A stretch of 64,000 bases of DNA. It comes from Bacteroidales bacterium. Lineage in GTDB: Bacteria > Bacteroidota > Bacteroidia > Bacteroidales > VadinHA17. The position numbers were made by a program, and so were the translations under genes. The stretch spans positions 297,133 to 361,132 of the forward strand of contig PLLO01000012.1 in assembly GCA_003142255.1 (NCBI GenBank). Direction: 5' to 3'. Position 1 is the first letter of the stretch. Each line of letters begins with the position of its first letter. Shown here piece by piece: positions 1 to 9,043 of the stretch. Under the pieces are notes generated by a model. It saw nothing but the letters and a program-made list of their open reading frames with translations, was not told the origin of the DNA and searched no databases.

Positions 1-1131
1 TTCCCCGGGTTTCAATGCAGCGGCAGGAGAGGAGGTCTCAAGCTCATAGAACGGACCCATCTGCGAACCGTCTGCAAGAGGACCGTCATTGTAGGAGTTG
101 AGTGCATCTCCTGAAAAAGGATTATCCTGTATCTTCCATGCTGAATTTACATATTCGGTCTTCCCCTCAGGAAGCCTGCAGATCAGAAGTGTGAGAATAT
201 TATTTGCAGAATCATAGCTACCCATGGTTCCTGTTGCCCTGAGGGGCGGCAGGCCTATTTTCCCCCGGCTCTTGCCATCGGCCCTGAAAAATATATGATT
301 GCCGGATAACTTTAACCTGTCGGGAGAAATTTTGCCAAAGTAAGAGTCATTTACTGCAGGTCCCATTGTTTTCTCATCACCAGGATTGAAAGGTATGGCA
401 ATAACAACCGAGGGTGAAGGATTGAACATTCCGAGCATCCACACCGACAGCAACCCCGTCTCCTTTACCCACTCATTGTCACCTCTGTTTATCAGGACAT
501 TTGAAGATTTGTATGCAACACTTTTTAGACCTTTAACATCGATGTCAAGCTGTTTTAGAATATCATTTTCAGACAGGACTGCAACCTCCCTTTCAAGCCT
601 GAACTTAAGGTGTGTTCCGCTGTAATTATCTGACTCGGCATCACAGGCGAATAATGCTGTCGAATCGGTGCGCCTGACGACTTCAAACGGTGTCGTATCC
701 ATAAAGGCAGGAGTTTGCCAATGGTCATAGTCGAATTGTGATCCTTTTTTAAAGAATATCGAAAACTGTCCTCCCTCGGGACCGAGCCAGAGTCTCTCTT
801 CACCTCCGAAAGCATTAATATGAGGCTGTATCTTCCCAGCAGCAATCAGGTTACGATTGATCCATCCGAAGCTGAATCCGGCATCTCCTTCAGCAGTGCT
901 TGTCATTACTCTGCCCTGCCAGGCAGGTATGACAGCAATAGCTGAAATGCCATTTTTCAATTCAATAACCTGAACGTATTTCTCGAGGAAAATACGGTTA
1001 TAGCCATACTGATTTAAGGAGTCGAATATCATCGTTTCTTTTTTTTGATTATCACTTTTCCCCTTAGGGTTGCCCGAACAGGCTGTCAAAACTAGAGGGA
1101 TTACCAGAACTATTCTGAAATACTTATTCAT
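1..1131 (-). CDS. Lipoprotein, DUF6786-like (C-terminus cut by window edge)
   Basis: The reading frame is open from the ATG at 1131 down to base 1, giving 377 codons with no stop, so the C-terminus lies outside the window. The N-terminus is a lipoprotein signal: a short hydrophobic stretch ending in a lipobox (LTAC, Cys near residue 18) followed by a polar, Lys-rich linker. The body contains the run GGEERLWLGPEGGQFS near residues 95-115, which I associate with the Bacteroidota DUF6786 family; the fold may resemble aldose epimerases, but that is from memory and not demonstrated. Probable location is the periplasmic face of a membrane. No enzymatic function can be assigned. It is divergent from the rlmN-like gene, with about 80 bp between them. 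Confidence 0.7.
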   Translation of the reverse strand, partial: MNKYFRIVLVIPLVLTACSGNPKGKSDNQKKETMIFDSLNQYGYNRIFLEKYVQVIELKNGISAIAVIPAWQGRVMTSTAEGDAGFSFGWINRNLIAAGKIQPHINAFGGEERLWLGPEGGQFSIFFKKGSQFDYDHWQTPAFMDTTPFEVVRRTDSTALFACDAESDNYSGTHLKFRLEREVAVLSENDILKQLDIDVKGLKSVAYKSSNVLINRGDNEWVKETGLLSVWMLGMFNPSPSVVIAIPFNPGDEKTMGPAVNDSYFGKISPDRLKLSGNHIFFRADGKSRGKIGLPPLRATGTMGSYDSANNILTLLICRLPEGKTEYVNSAWKIQDNPFSGDALNSYNDGPLADGSQMGPFYELETSSPAAALKPGE

Positions 1132-1212
1132 TCAATTGGTTTTGAAGGTTAAAAGCTTTTGATTGTTCCATGGATGCTAAGATATTGATAATCGGTTTAA
1201 TTTTGCTGCCAG

Positions 1213-2250
1213 ATGATCGATATGGAAAGAAAAAAAATGTGCGGCCTGAGTGCCGGGGAAATGCATGACTTTATTAAGAATGAAGGTTTCAGTCATGAGC
1301 ATGCCCTGGCACTTGCCAATGCCATTTATAAAAAAGGAGCCGGCAACTTCTTCAGCATACCTAAGATTCCAAAAAAATTAATGGGATTTCTTTCATCCTG
1401 CGCAGTGACAGGTGTTTATAGTCCTGTTACCTCTGAAAAATCCAGCGACGGAACAAAAAAATACCTCTTCACGAATCAGGACGGGTTGCATTTCGAGTCC
1501 GTATTCATTCCAGACGGCAAAAGAAATACAGTTTGCGTTTCGACCCAGTCGGGCTGCAGGATGGGATGCCCGTTTTGTGTTACCGGTAAATATGGATTTC
1601 ATGGTAATCTTGATGCCGGCGATATCGTTAACCAGGTTATTGGCATCTCCGAAGCGGATACGATCACTCACGTGGTGTTCATGGGCATGGGGGAGCCGAT
1701 GGATAATATTGAAAATGTAATAAAGGCATGCGGTATATTGTCTGCGGAATGGGGAAAGGCCCTGAGCCAGGCTAATATAACCATCTCAACTGTAGGAATT
1801 ACACCCGGAGTAAAGAAATTCCTTGAAAAGTCGGGATGCAATCTTACCTTAAGCCTTTTTTCTCCGTTTCCGGATGAGAGAAGAATGGTCGTTCCTGCCG
1901 AGACAAAATATCCGGCTAACAGTATCATTGATATCATGAAGAGTTACCCCCTTGGCAAGAAGAGAAGGCTGAGTGTGGCTTATGTGATGATAAATGGCGT
2001 TAATGATACTGACAGGCATCTCGGCGGATTGAAGGAGCTTCTGGGAAGAACCGGCATCAGGGTCAACCTGCTTCCGTATCACAGGATCGGAAATGATATA
2101 AACCGCTCTTCACCGGTTGAAAGAATGATGTATTTCAAGCACAACCTGGTTACCTCAGGTATCTCAGCATCGATCAGGAAATCTCGTGGGGCTGATATAT
2201 CAGCAGCATGCGGTCTTCTTGCATCCGGGTTTAAACATGAAGCATTGTGA
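1213..2250 (+). CDS. rlmN: RlmN-family 23S rRNA (adenine2503-C2)-methyltransferase
   Basis: A 345-residue radical SAM methyltransferase that would methylate C2 of A2503 in 23S rRNA, and in some species A37 of tRNA. The [4Fe-4S] motif CxxxCxxC is at C115, C119 and C122. The family's two extra catalytic cysteines are both in place: C108, seven residues before the cluster, and C333 in the C-terminal RGADISAACG motif. The SAM-binding GMGEP motif is near residue 160. Length is normal for RlmN. The start MIDMERKK is used because the ATG at 1213 lies just downstream of a TAATTTTG box (1198-1205) that fits the TAnnTTTG -7 consensus; an ATG three codons later is the alternative. Many Bacteroidota carry more than one RlmN-like gene, so this could be the paralogue. 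Confidence 0.88.
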   Translation: MIDMERKKMCGLSAGEMHDFIKNEGFSHEHALALANAIYKKGAGNFFSIPKIPKKLMGFLSSCAVTGVYSPVTSEKSSDGTKKYLFTNQDGLHFESVFIPDGKRNTVCVSTQSGCRMGCPFCVTGKYGFHGNLDAGDIVNQVIGISEADTITHVVFMGMGEPMDNIENVIKACGILSAEWGKALSQANITISTVGITPGVKKFLEKSGCNLTLSLFSPFPDERRMVVPAETKYPANSIIDIMKSYPLGKKRRLSVAYVMINGVNDTDRHLGGLKELLGRTGIRVNLLPYHRIGNDINRSSPVERMMYFKHNLVTSGISASIRKSRGADISAACGLLASGFKHEAL

Positions 2251-2316
2251 AATTATTAACAGTAAAATGTTTTAGCGGAAAACTCCTGCTTACTATATTT
2301 ATAAAAAATACTGATA

Positions 2317-3975
2317 ATGAAAAAAAGCCTCTTTTCAATTATTGCAATATTACTTCTGGCAACCGGATGCAAGTCAGGAGCTCAAATCAATTCAACAGTG
2401 AATTATGCTATTATACCGGCACCGGTTTCGCTTATCGAGCTGAAAGGTGATTTTGTCTTCACGGCAAAAAGCAGGATTATACTTTCGACCTTCAGCAAGG
2501 AGACAAAGCTTGCAGCAGATTTTCTCTCACGCCTTGTCGCGAACCCGACAGGCTTTCAAACCGAGGTGGCTGAAGGAAAGAAACCGGAATCCGGATCGGT
2601 ATTCATGATGCTTGATACTGCCATAAAGGATAATGAAGGTTACCTTTTAACGATTACTTCCAAAAAAATAATCATTAAAGCAAAATCTGCTCCGGGGCTC
2701 TTTTATGCAGTTCAGACAATCAGGCAGCTTATGCCTCCTGATGTGGAGAAACCTCTTGTTGTCGAAGGATTCAGGCTTGCCGTTCGGGCGTGCGAAATAA
2801 AGGATGCCCCAAGGTTTGCCTACAGGGGGATGCATCTTGATGTGTGTCGTCATTTCTTTCCCCCTGAGGATGTAAAGAGGTATATCGACATGATCGCACT
2901 TCATAAAATGAACACCTTTCACTGGCACCTGACTGATGACCAGGGATGGAGGATAGAAATAAAGAAATATCCCAGGCTTACAGAAGTTGGAGCATTCCGT
3001 AAAGAGACTCTCATTGGCAATGGCGGGAAGCAACCTTTCGTCTATGATGGAAAACCATACGGAGGCTTCTATACTCAGGATGAGATCAGGGATATTGTAG
3101 CTTATGCAAAATCGAAATTCGTCACCATTATTCCGGAAATAGAGATGCCCGGTCACGCTCTTGCCGCACTGGCATCATACCCTTCATTGTCATGCACCGG
3201 GGGACCGTTTGATGTCTATACCCGGTGGGGTGTTGTCAGTGATGTTTATTGCGCAGGGAGGGAGGAGACTTTCAATTTTCTTGAGGATGTACTTACTGAA
3301 GTAATAGGACTTTTCCCGGGTAAGTACATTCACATCGGTGGAGACGAGTGTCCGAAGACCCGATGGGAAAAGTGTCCTCTCTGCCAGAAGAGAATAAAAG
3401 CTGAAGGGTTGAAGGATGAACAAGAACTTCAAAGCTATTTCATCCAGAGGATAGAGAAATTCCTTAATTCTAAAGGCCGCAAGATCATAGGCTGGGACGA
3501 AATACTTGAAGGCGGGCTGGCTCAGGAGGCAACTGTCATGTCATGGAGGGGAACAGACGGAGGAATAGCTGCTGCAAAGCAAAAACATGATGTCATAATG
3601 ACACCCGGTCAATATGTTTATCTCGACCACTACCAGTGCGAGCCTGCCGGTCAGCCGCTCGCTATCGGAGGATACCTGCCTCTCGAGCGGGTCTATTCTT
3701 ACAACCCTATGCCTTCCGAGCTTAAATCAGAAGAGCAGAAATACATTCTTGGCATCCAGGGCAATGTCTGGACAGAATATATAGGAACACGTGATTACCT
3801 TGATTATATGGCTTATCCGAGGATGATTGCGATAGCTGAGACTGGATGGACGCCGGACAGGCTTAAGGATTTCGATGATTTCCTGGCACGCTTCGAAGCA
3901 TCGAGAAAGAGATACGATGTTATGGTGATCAACTATTTCAAGGGCGAATACAGGGATACAAGAGCTGTAAAGTAA
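2317..3975 (+). CDS. GH20 beta-N-acetylhexosaminidase lipoprotein
   Basis: A 552-residue exo-acting hexosaminidase expected to remove terminal beta-GlcNAc or beta-GalNAc from glycans such as chitooligosaccharides, host glycans or peptidoglycan fragments, by substrate-assisted catalysis. The N-terminus has a lipobox (LLATGC, Cys18), so the mature enzyme is probably lipid-anchored facing the periplasm or surface. Residues about 30-160 look like the GH20b small domain, and 165-520 are the GH20 barrel. The catalytic Asp-Glu pair is D343-E344 in IGGDECPK. The HMNTFHWHLTDDQGWR signature is at 197-212 and IIPEIEMPGH at 271-280. It follows the rlmN-like gene on the same strand with a 66-bp gap. There is no SusC/SusD pair beside it. 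Confidence 0.92.
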   Translation: MKKSLFSIIAILLLATGCKSGAQINSTVNYAIIPAPVSLIELKGDFVFTAKSRIILSTFSKETKLAADFLSRLVANPTGFQTEVAEGKKPESGSVFMMLDTAIKDNEGYLLTITSKKIIIKAKSAPGLFYAVQTIRQLMPPDVEKPLVVEGFRLAVRACEIKDAPRFAYRGMHLDVCRHFFPPEDVKRYIDMIALHKMNTFHWHLTDDQGWRIEIKKYPRLTEVGAFRKETLIGNGGKQPFVYDGKPYGGFYTQDEIRDIVAYAKSKFVTIIPEIEMPGHALAALASYPSLSCTGGPFDVYTRWGVVSDVYCAGREETFNFLEDVLTEVIGLFPGKYIHIGGDECPKTRWEKCPLCQKRIKAEGLKDEQELQSYFIQRIEKFLNSKGRKIIGWDEILEGGLAQEATVMSWRGTDGGIAAAKQKHDVIMTPGQYVYLDHYQCEPAGQPLAIGGYLPLERVYSYNPMPSELKSEEQKYILGIQGNVWTEYIGTRDYLDYMAYPRMIAIAETGWTPDRLKDFDDFLARFEASRKRYDVMVINYFKGEYRDTRAVK

Positions 3976-3987
3976 GGTATATAACAG

Positions 3988-4506
3988 TTATCCGTTAATC
4001 AGCTGGAACATATATTCATCGAGGTATCCTTCGGAGGTCTTTATCCACTCTTTCCTGATACCGGACTGAATAAACCCCTGTTTTTTGAATAGTTCCATGC
4101 TTTCAGAGTTATTTGCAAGAATATTGCAGTAGAGCTGGTGCAGCTGAAGGGTGGTGAAACAATAATCAATAAGGCGCTTCAGGGCCATGGAAGCATATCC
4201 TTTTCTTCGTTCTGCATCATCGGCTATAAGGATGCCAACTCCTGCCCTCATGTGAAAAGGGTCGAAATCAAATAAATCAATTGTACCTATTGTCTTTTTT
4301 TCAGGAACAAGCTCAATCATCAGGCGAAGCTGGCCGGTCTCAAAGATACTCTTGTGAGAATTCTCCAGGTACCGCTTAAGTGTATATTTCGAGAATGGAG
4401 CTACAGTATTGCTGATAACCCAGTATGAATCATTATTTTCCCATTCATAAAGAAGCTCAAGGTCTTCCGGCTCCAGCGCCCTCAGCTTTATTTTTTCACT
4501 CTTCAT
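3988..4506 (-). CDS. GNAT-family N-acetyltransferase (RimJ/RimL/SpeG-like)
   Basis: A 172-residue single-domain GNAT protein, predicted cytoplasmic, transferring an acetyl group from acetyl-CoA. The opening KLRALEPEDLELLYEW is typical of the Acetyltransf_3 group. The acetyl-CoA pyrophosphate loop is the ERRKGYA segment near residues 118-126, and the LHQLYCNILANNSESMELFKKQGF stretch matches the family's C-terminal half. The substrate could be a protein N-terminus, a polyamine or an antibiotic; the sequence resembles SpeG and RimL about equally to my eye. It lies 18 bp downstream of the OmpA/PD40 gene on the same strand and converges with the GH20 gene across 12 bp, so it may be the last gene of the PD40 transcript. 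Confidence 0.8.
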   Translation of the reverse strand: MKSEKIKLRALEPEDLELLYEWENNDSYWVISNTVAPFSKYTLKRYLENSHKSIFETGQLRLMIELVPEKKTIGTIDLFDFDPFHMRAGVGILIADDAERRKGYASMALKRLIDYCFTTLQLHQLYCNILANNSESMELFKKQGFIQSGIRKEWIKTSEGYLDEYMFQLING

Positions 4507-4524
4507 ATTGAGAAAAGTAATATT

Positions 4525-7032
4525 TCAATTTACAATAAGAAGGTTTAGTTCTCTTATGAACGCATCCCCGAATCCGGCATCCTGGACCGATTGAAGAGCT
4601 TCCTTCGCCTTGGAGAACTGAGGGTATTCGCCCATTACATACCTGTAATAGCCGTCTTCTGAAAGGATCTCCCTCACTCCATTGAAATTTCTGAAAAGGC
4701 TCATGTCAATGGGTGAAATAGCTGCCTTGAGTTGGACGGTATAAATACTTTTCCCAATAGTCTGGCTGAAAATAGGAGCAATCTTTGCATTTGCACTTGT
4801 GACATGATTAAGATCGTACTGATTTACCATGTAGGCTCCCGTGAATCCCTTCTCCTTGACATAGCCAAGAAATTTTATAGCATCCGGATTGTTATAAAAT
4901 ACCCCCAGGGCATAAATATTTATTGAATCAACAGGTATTGTCCTGATGAACAACATACCGCTGAGTTTGAGATTTTCAAAATGATCATCAGCAATCAGTG
5001 CATTTGTCTTTTCGAGGATAATGCTGTATTTCATTGATGAGGCCAGCCTGAGGTGTTCAGGAGTATATGTATCCTGCCTGATTACGACCCCGGTCTGCGG
5101 ATCGACAATTCCAAATGCAACTCTTCTGTTATATTTTCTTCCTTCGGGGTTATCAGACCCATCGCGGTTAGTATTAACAGCTGCAAAATTTGACTCTCCG
5201 AATGCCTTGCAGACGAACCTGGTTGAAGGTATCGCTGAAGACACAAGATATTCAATCACTGAACGGGCTCTCTTGTTTGCAAGCTTCAGATTGTATGCGA
5301 TGCTTCCTTTTGCATCGGTGTAACCGGCAATCTCAATTTTAAGGTCGGGGTTGCTTATAAGGATCGATTTGACCTGTTCCAACCCTTCTTTTGCGGTCTC
5401 ATCAAGCTCAAAGCTGTCGAATGCAAAGAGAATGTTTTTAATTGCCAGGAAATTTCCTTCTGCCACCTTTTCAGGGGTAAGAATCGAATTTATGACCATG
5501 TAGTGGCTGAGGAAGTACAGGGGCAGGCTCAGATTGATCGTATCTGTTTTATAACCGGGGTGCGCTGTCACCAGCTGATACTCGCCGGGTTTTATTTCGA
5601 ATTTGAATGTGGCATCTTCATTTAATGATATGGTTCTGACAGGTGTGTTCTTCTTAAGGTCGAAAAGCCTGACACTTGCCTTTTTTGGATCGGCTGTTAG
5701 TCCATCCTTAAGAGTAACAGAGCCCTCGGCAGTAGTAACTTCATCGGCAGGATCAATGGCTACCAGTGAGTATATATTCCTTTCGCCGGTTTTATCGTCA
5801 TAGAGACTTGTAATAAATCCAGACTTTTCGTAGTTGAGGATAAAGAAAGTGTTCTCCCCGGTTGTATTAAAGGAATAAGGCATTCCAACCGGGTTTGTCC
5901 ATCCTCCATTCCTGTAAATTGACCTGAATACATCATAGCCACCCATGCCTATATGGCCCACGGAACTGAAGGTAAGCGCATTATTTGCTTCATCGTAGAA
6001 TGGTGTATCTTCATTGAAGGCTGTATTTATTACCTCTCCGCAATTCACAGGGGCATTCCACGATCCGTCGGCTTTTCTTTCAGCGACCCATATATCGAGT
6101 TCACCAAAGCCACCTGGCCTGTTACTCGAGAAATATAATTTCCCGTTGTCAGGCGTGATGAAACCATCTGATTCCCAGTAAATCGTATTAATTGGCTTTC
6201 CGAAGTTTTTTATTTTTGACCAGGTCGTATCTTTTCTTATTGAATAATACAGGTTGCCGTCACCACCGTCGTCCATATATATTACAAGGGTTCTGCCATC
6301 ACCTGTAATAGAATTGGAATAAAAGCGGTCAAAGCCACCCAACTGCCTGGTTATGTCGACAGGAGCCTGCCATTTATCTTTCTTGTAAGAGCAGAGGATT
6401 TTGGTTTTATCACCGGTTTTCTGGGTAAATATAAAGATTGAATCGTTTTTTGCGAGAACAGGGTTGGATGCCCCGGGGTATTCTTTCAGCCATGGTACAA
6501 AGAGTTCGGATATGATAGTCAGGGGCTTTTTCTTCATCTCGATTGCATACCTGCAATCCCTGATCTGGTTATCGACATATTCTTCCCTGAATATGTCAGT
6601 CTCGTGCAGTTTTTTCCTGAAGTCATTATAAAGGGAAATTGCTTTTTCAAGGCTGTCATTCGCATGATATGCCACAGCCAGGTAAAGGTAAGCGTCCAAT
6701 GGTGCTTTCTCACCATATTCTACATACTCCTTATCGTTTGATACTACATTTGCTGAAGCTGTTTTCAGAAGCTTTAGGGCCTCCATATTTTTCCCATCAA
6801 TATTTAGATAGCATATTCCAAGTTTTGCCTGCAGGCTCGAATTGTCAGGATGTGTTTTAAGCAATGGCTCATACAGGCTGGCCGCCTTCACATAATCCTC
6901 ATCATAATAATAGGATATATCGGCTTCCTGAACGGCCCTGATAAATTCTTTTTTAGATAAATCCTGGGAGAAAAGAGGGGTGATGCAGCATGTAATCAAA
7001 GAAAGAAAGATAATTTTCGATGACAGATTCAT
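4525..7032 (-). CDS. PorE-like envelope protein: TPR, PD40 propeller, CRD, OmpA and SPOR-like ends
   Basis: An 835-residue exported protein (signal peptide about 1-22, ending PLFSQ). In order: TPR-like helices (about 25-170), PD40 propeller blades (about 190-430) with repeated SSNRPGGFGELDIWVAE and NTAFNEDTPF motifs, a carboxypeptidase-regulatory-like beta domain (about 445-515), and an OmpA peptidoglycan-binding domain (about 535-660) with GYTDAKGS and NKRARSV. The last about 160 residues hold two SPOR-like segments (near QLKAA and YRYVMGEYPQ...GFGDAFI). TPR-propeller-CRD-OmpA is the known order in PorE of the type IX secretion system, which binds peptidoglycan; the SPOR-like tail is extra. 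The ATG overlaps the upstream paralogue's TAA by one base (TAATG), implying coupled translation. Whether it is true PorE or a paralogue is undecided. Confidence 0.8.
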   Translation of the reverse strand: MNLSSKIIFLSLITCCITPLFSQDLSKKEFIRAVQEADISYYYDEDYVKAASLYEPLLKTHPDNSSLQAKLGICYLNIDGKNMEALKLLKTASANVVSNDKEYVEYGEKAPLDAYLYLAVAYHANDSLEKAISLYNDFRKKLHETDIFREEYVDNQIRDCRYAIEMKKKPLTIISELFVPWLKEYPGASNPVLAKNDSIFIFTQKTGDKTKILCSYKKDKWQAPVDITRQLGGFDRFYSNSITGDGRTLVIYMDDGGDGNLYYSIRKDTTWSKIKNFGKPINTIYWESDGFITPDNGKLYFSSNRPGGFGELDIWVAERKADGSWNAPVNCGEVINTAFNEDTPFYDEANNALTFSSVGHIGMGGYDVFRSIYRNGGWTNPVGMPYSFNTTGENTFFILNYEKSGFITSLYDDKTGERNIYSLVAIDPADEVTTAEGSVTLKDGLTADPKKASVRLFDLKKNTPVRTISLNEDATFKFEIKPGEYQLVTAHPGYKTDTINLSLPLYFLSHYMVINSILTPEKVAEGNFLAIKNILFAFDSFELDETAKEGLEQVKSILISNPDLKIEIAGYTDAKGSIAYNLKLANKRARSVIEYLVSSAIPSTRFVCKAFGESNFAAVNTNRDGSDNPEGRKYNRRVAFGIVDPQTGVVIRQDTYTPEHLRLASSMKYSIILEKTNALIADDHFENLKLSGMLFIRTIPVDSINIYALGVFYNNPDAIKFLGYVKEKGFTGAYMVNQYDLNHVTSANAKIAPIFSQTIGKSIYTVQLKAAISPIDMSLFRNFNGVREILSEDGYYRYVMGEYPQFSKAKEALQSVQDAGFGDAFIRELNLLIVN

Positions 7033-8990
7033 TATTTGGATACTTTTTTGATGAAGATTTCTTCAGGATAGCCCTTCCTTATCAACTCCAATCTTAAAGC
7101 TGTTGCTTCCTCCCGTGTTTTAAAACGTCCCGTAGTATACCTGTAGAATTTATCGACATCACTGTACATTACCTTCATGTCGTTAATACGCTTGAAATAC
7201 CTAATATCAACAGGATTATACAGAGCCATAACCTGGACGGTGTAGTAAAGCACATCCGAATCTTTTATGTTTAAGTCATTCACATCATTGACTTTCATAT
7301 TCTTAATGAGGATACTTGAGTCGATGGAAGCGACCACAGGAATATCCTTCAGGTTTATTTTTTCATATACAACAGGAGGAGCTTCAACAGGTTTAATTAT
7401 AAAGGAAGTATCCTTTTCCATGGTTACATCCATAACGATGGTAAGGGAAGGGTTATCCAGAAGAACTGAAGTGTCTCTTGACTGAGTAAGGTAGCCATAA
7501 CCCATATATGTAAGCCTGTAAGACCCCGGAGTTACGATAAAGCTGTAACGGCCTGTGTATTTATTGGGGTATCCGACATCAATAGTATCGCCCGATGATT
7601 TATTTATCAGGTGTACAGAATATTTCTTATCAAATGGAATGATAGTGTCGGCAAGATTATATTTTCCCATAATCTCATATGACTGGTTTACATCGGTACT
7701 CCCCATACCAATGAAGAAAATATCCTTTTTCTTGTAATCAGTTGTTATTGAATAATACGCATTCTTTCCTCCGTTGAGGGGCTGGAAGAATTTATCATCA
7801 TCTGTGGTGTTGATCGGGAATCCGAGGTTCGAAGGCGTCTTCCAAGCCGTACCCTGCCTGATACTCTTGAAGTTGTCAAAGCCTCCCATCGAGATGTGTC
7901 CTTCAGAGCTGAAATAAAGGACGGAATCATTTTCTGTTATGAAGGGAGTATCCTCATTGTACGGAGTATTTATTGTATTTCCGAGGTTGACTGCAGGGCC
8001 CCAGTCGCCAGCGGCATCTTTTTCTGAGACATAAATATCGAGGCTTCCGGCGCCTCCGTCCCTGTTGCTGGTGAAATAGAGTTTATTGCCGTCGGAAGAG
8101 ATCGATGCGTGAGACTCGTAAAATTTGGTATTTATATTTTTGTTAAGCTTCTTTATTGGTGTCCACGTTCCGTTGACGAGTGTTGAGGAATATATGTTGC
8201 CGTCATAACCGTCGTTCTTATATAGGAAGAGTTCTGAGCCGTCTTTATTAAGTGAGCAGGATGAACAATCTTCACCGGCTTTGATCATATCCGTAATATC
8301 GATGGGAGATTGCCATACGCCTCTCTCTTTATGTGAATAAAGGATAGCATTGACCATTCCCCTGCGTTCGGTATATACTATTGAATTGCCGTCGAAGCTT
8401 ACTGCCGGGTTTTCATTAATGGAACCCTGGGAAAAACCTCCTCCAAGCAATTTTTTGCTGAATTCAACAGGAGTCTCCTCAAATTTAATTGCATTCTTGC
8501 ATGCCTGTATCTGCTGGTCGACGAACTTCAGGTTTTTCATTGCTCCTTTGATCTCAGATCCTCTTGAAAGGTTATTGAAAGTCTGGAGAGTATTAAGCCC
8601 TTTCTCCAGTTCGTTATTGATCATATATGCCTTGGCAAGGGAGAAGTAGGCGTCAAGAGGGGCTCTTTTTTCGGTAAACGATTCGGTCTTAGCGTCATAG
8701 CTTGCATTCTTAACTGCCTCTTCGAGGTATGGAATGGCTTTAACTTTTTCGCCCGCGATATTCAGATAACAGGTGCCGATCTTATATTTAATATTGAGAT
8801 TATCTGGTGTTTCAAGAAGGATATAGAGAGGATTTGCAAGTTCATATTCCTCGTAGAGGAAATAGCTTTCGGCCTGGGCAAAAATGTTTTTTAGCTCTTT
8901 TGAGGACTGAGCTGAAGCAGCAACAGAGAAAAAAATCAGAGTCGATAGCTGCAACCTGAACAGGAGTATTTTCACTCCGGATTTATTCAT
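7032..8990 (-). CDS. TPR-PD40 propeller protein with C-terminal SPOR-like domain
   Basis: A 652-residue exported protein (signal peptide about 1-27, ending AASAQ). TPR-like helices fill about 30-170. PD40 blades span about 190-430, including YFTSNRDGGAGSLDIYVSEK and NTPYNEDTPF, nearly the same words as in the three neighbours. A small beta domain (about 455-530) is followed by a linker, and a SPOR-like C-terminus (about 580-650) contains YYTVQVMALY and FYRYTTGRFKTREEA. SPOR domains bind denuded peptidoglycan glycan strands, so a wall-attached periplasmic or outer-membrane role is likely. It lacks the OmpA domain of the next gene. A TATATTTG box lies five bases before its ATG, suggesting its own promoter. 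Confidence 0.78.
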   Translation of the reverse strand: MNKSGVKILLFRLQLSTLIFFSVAASAQSSKELKNIFAQAESYFLYEEYELANPLYILLETPDNLNIKYKIGTCYLNIAGEKVKAIPYLEEAVKNASYDAKTESFTEKRAPLDAYFSLAKAYMINNELEKGLNTLQTFNNLSRGSEIKGAMKNLKFVDQQIQACKNAIKFEETPVEFSKKLLGGGFSQGSINENPAVSFDGNSIVYTERRGMVNAILYSHKERGVWQSPIDITDMIKAGEDCSSCSLNKDGSELFLYKNDGYDGNIYSSTLVNGTWTPIKKLNKNINTKFYESHASISSDGNKLYFTSNRDGGAGSLDIYVSEKDAAGDWGPAVNLGNTINTPYNEDTPFITENDSVLYFSSEGHISMGGFDNFKSIRQGTAWKTPSNLGFPINTTDDDKFFQPLNGGKNAYYSITTDYKKKDIFFIGMGSTDVNQSYEIMGKYNLADTIIPFDKKYSVHLINKSSGDTIDVGYPNKYTGRYSFIVTPGSYRLTYMGYGYLTQSRDTSVLLDNPSLTIVMDVTMEKDTSFIIKPVEAPPVVYEKINLKDIPVVASIDSSILIKNMKVNDVNDLNIKDSDVLYYTVQVMALYNPVDIRYFKRINDMKVMYSDVDKFYRYTTGRFKTREEATALRLELIRKGYPEEIFIKKVSK

Positions 8991-8995
8991 CAGAA

Positions 8996-9022
8996 CAAAT
9001 ATAATAATTTTTCAATATCAAA
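8996..9022 (-). promoter_or_regulatory. Candidate Bacteroidota promoter for the 652-residue PD40 gene
   Basis: On the minus strand a TTTG (9022-9019) is followed after 15 bases by TATATTTG (9003-8996), which matches the -7 consensus TAnnTTTG. The spacing is a little short of the 17-23 reported for Flavobacterium promoters. The ATG at 8990 begins five bases after the box, so a transcript from here would have almost no leader. Confidence 0.4.
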
Positions 9023-9043
9023 TGCCTGCAACACTGGCTTATT

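Noticed and set aside
2247..2450. A 67-codon plus-strand frame overlapping the rlmN-like and GH20 genes
   Set aside because: It lies in another frame across the junction, has no family-like features, and overlaps the lipoprotein signal of the GH20 gene.
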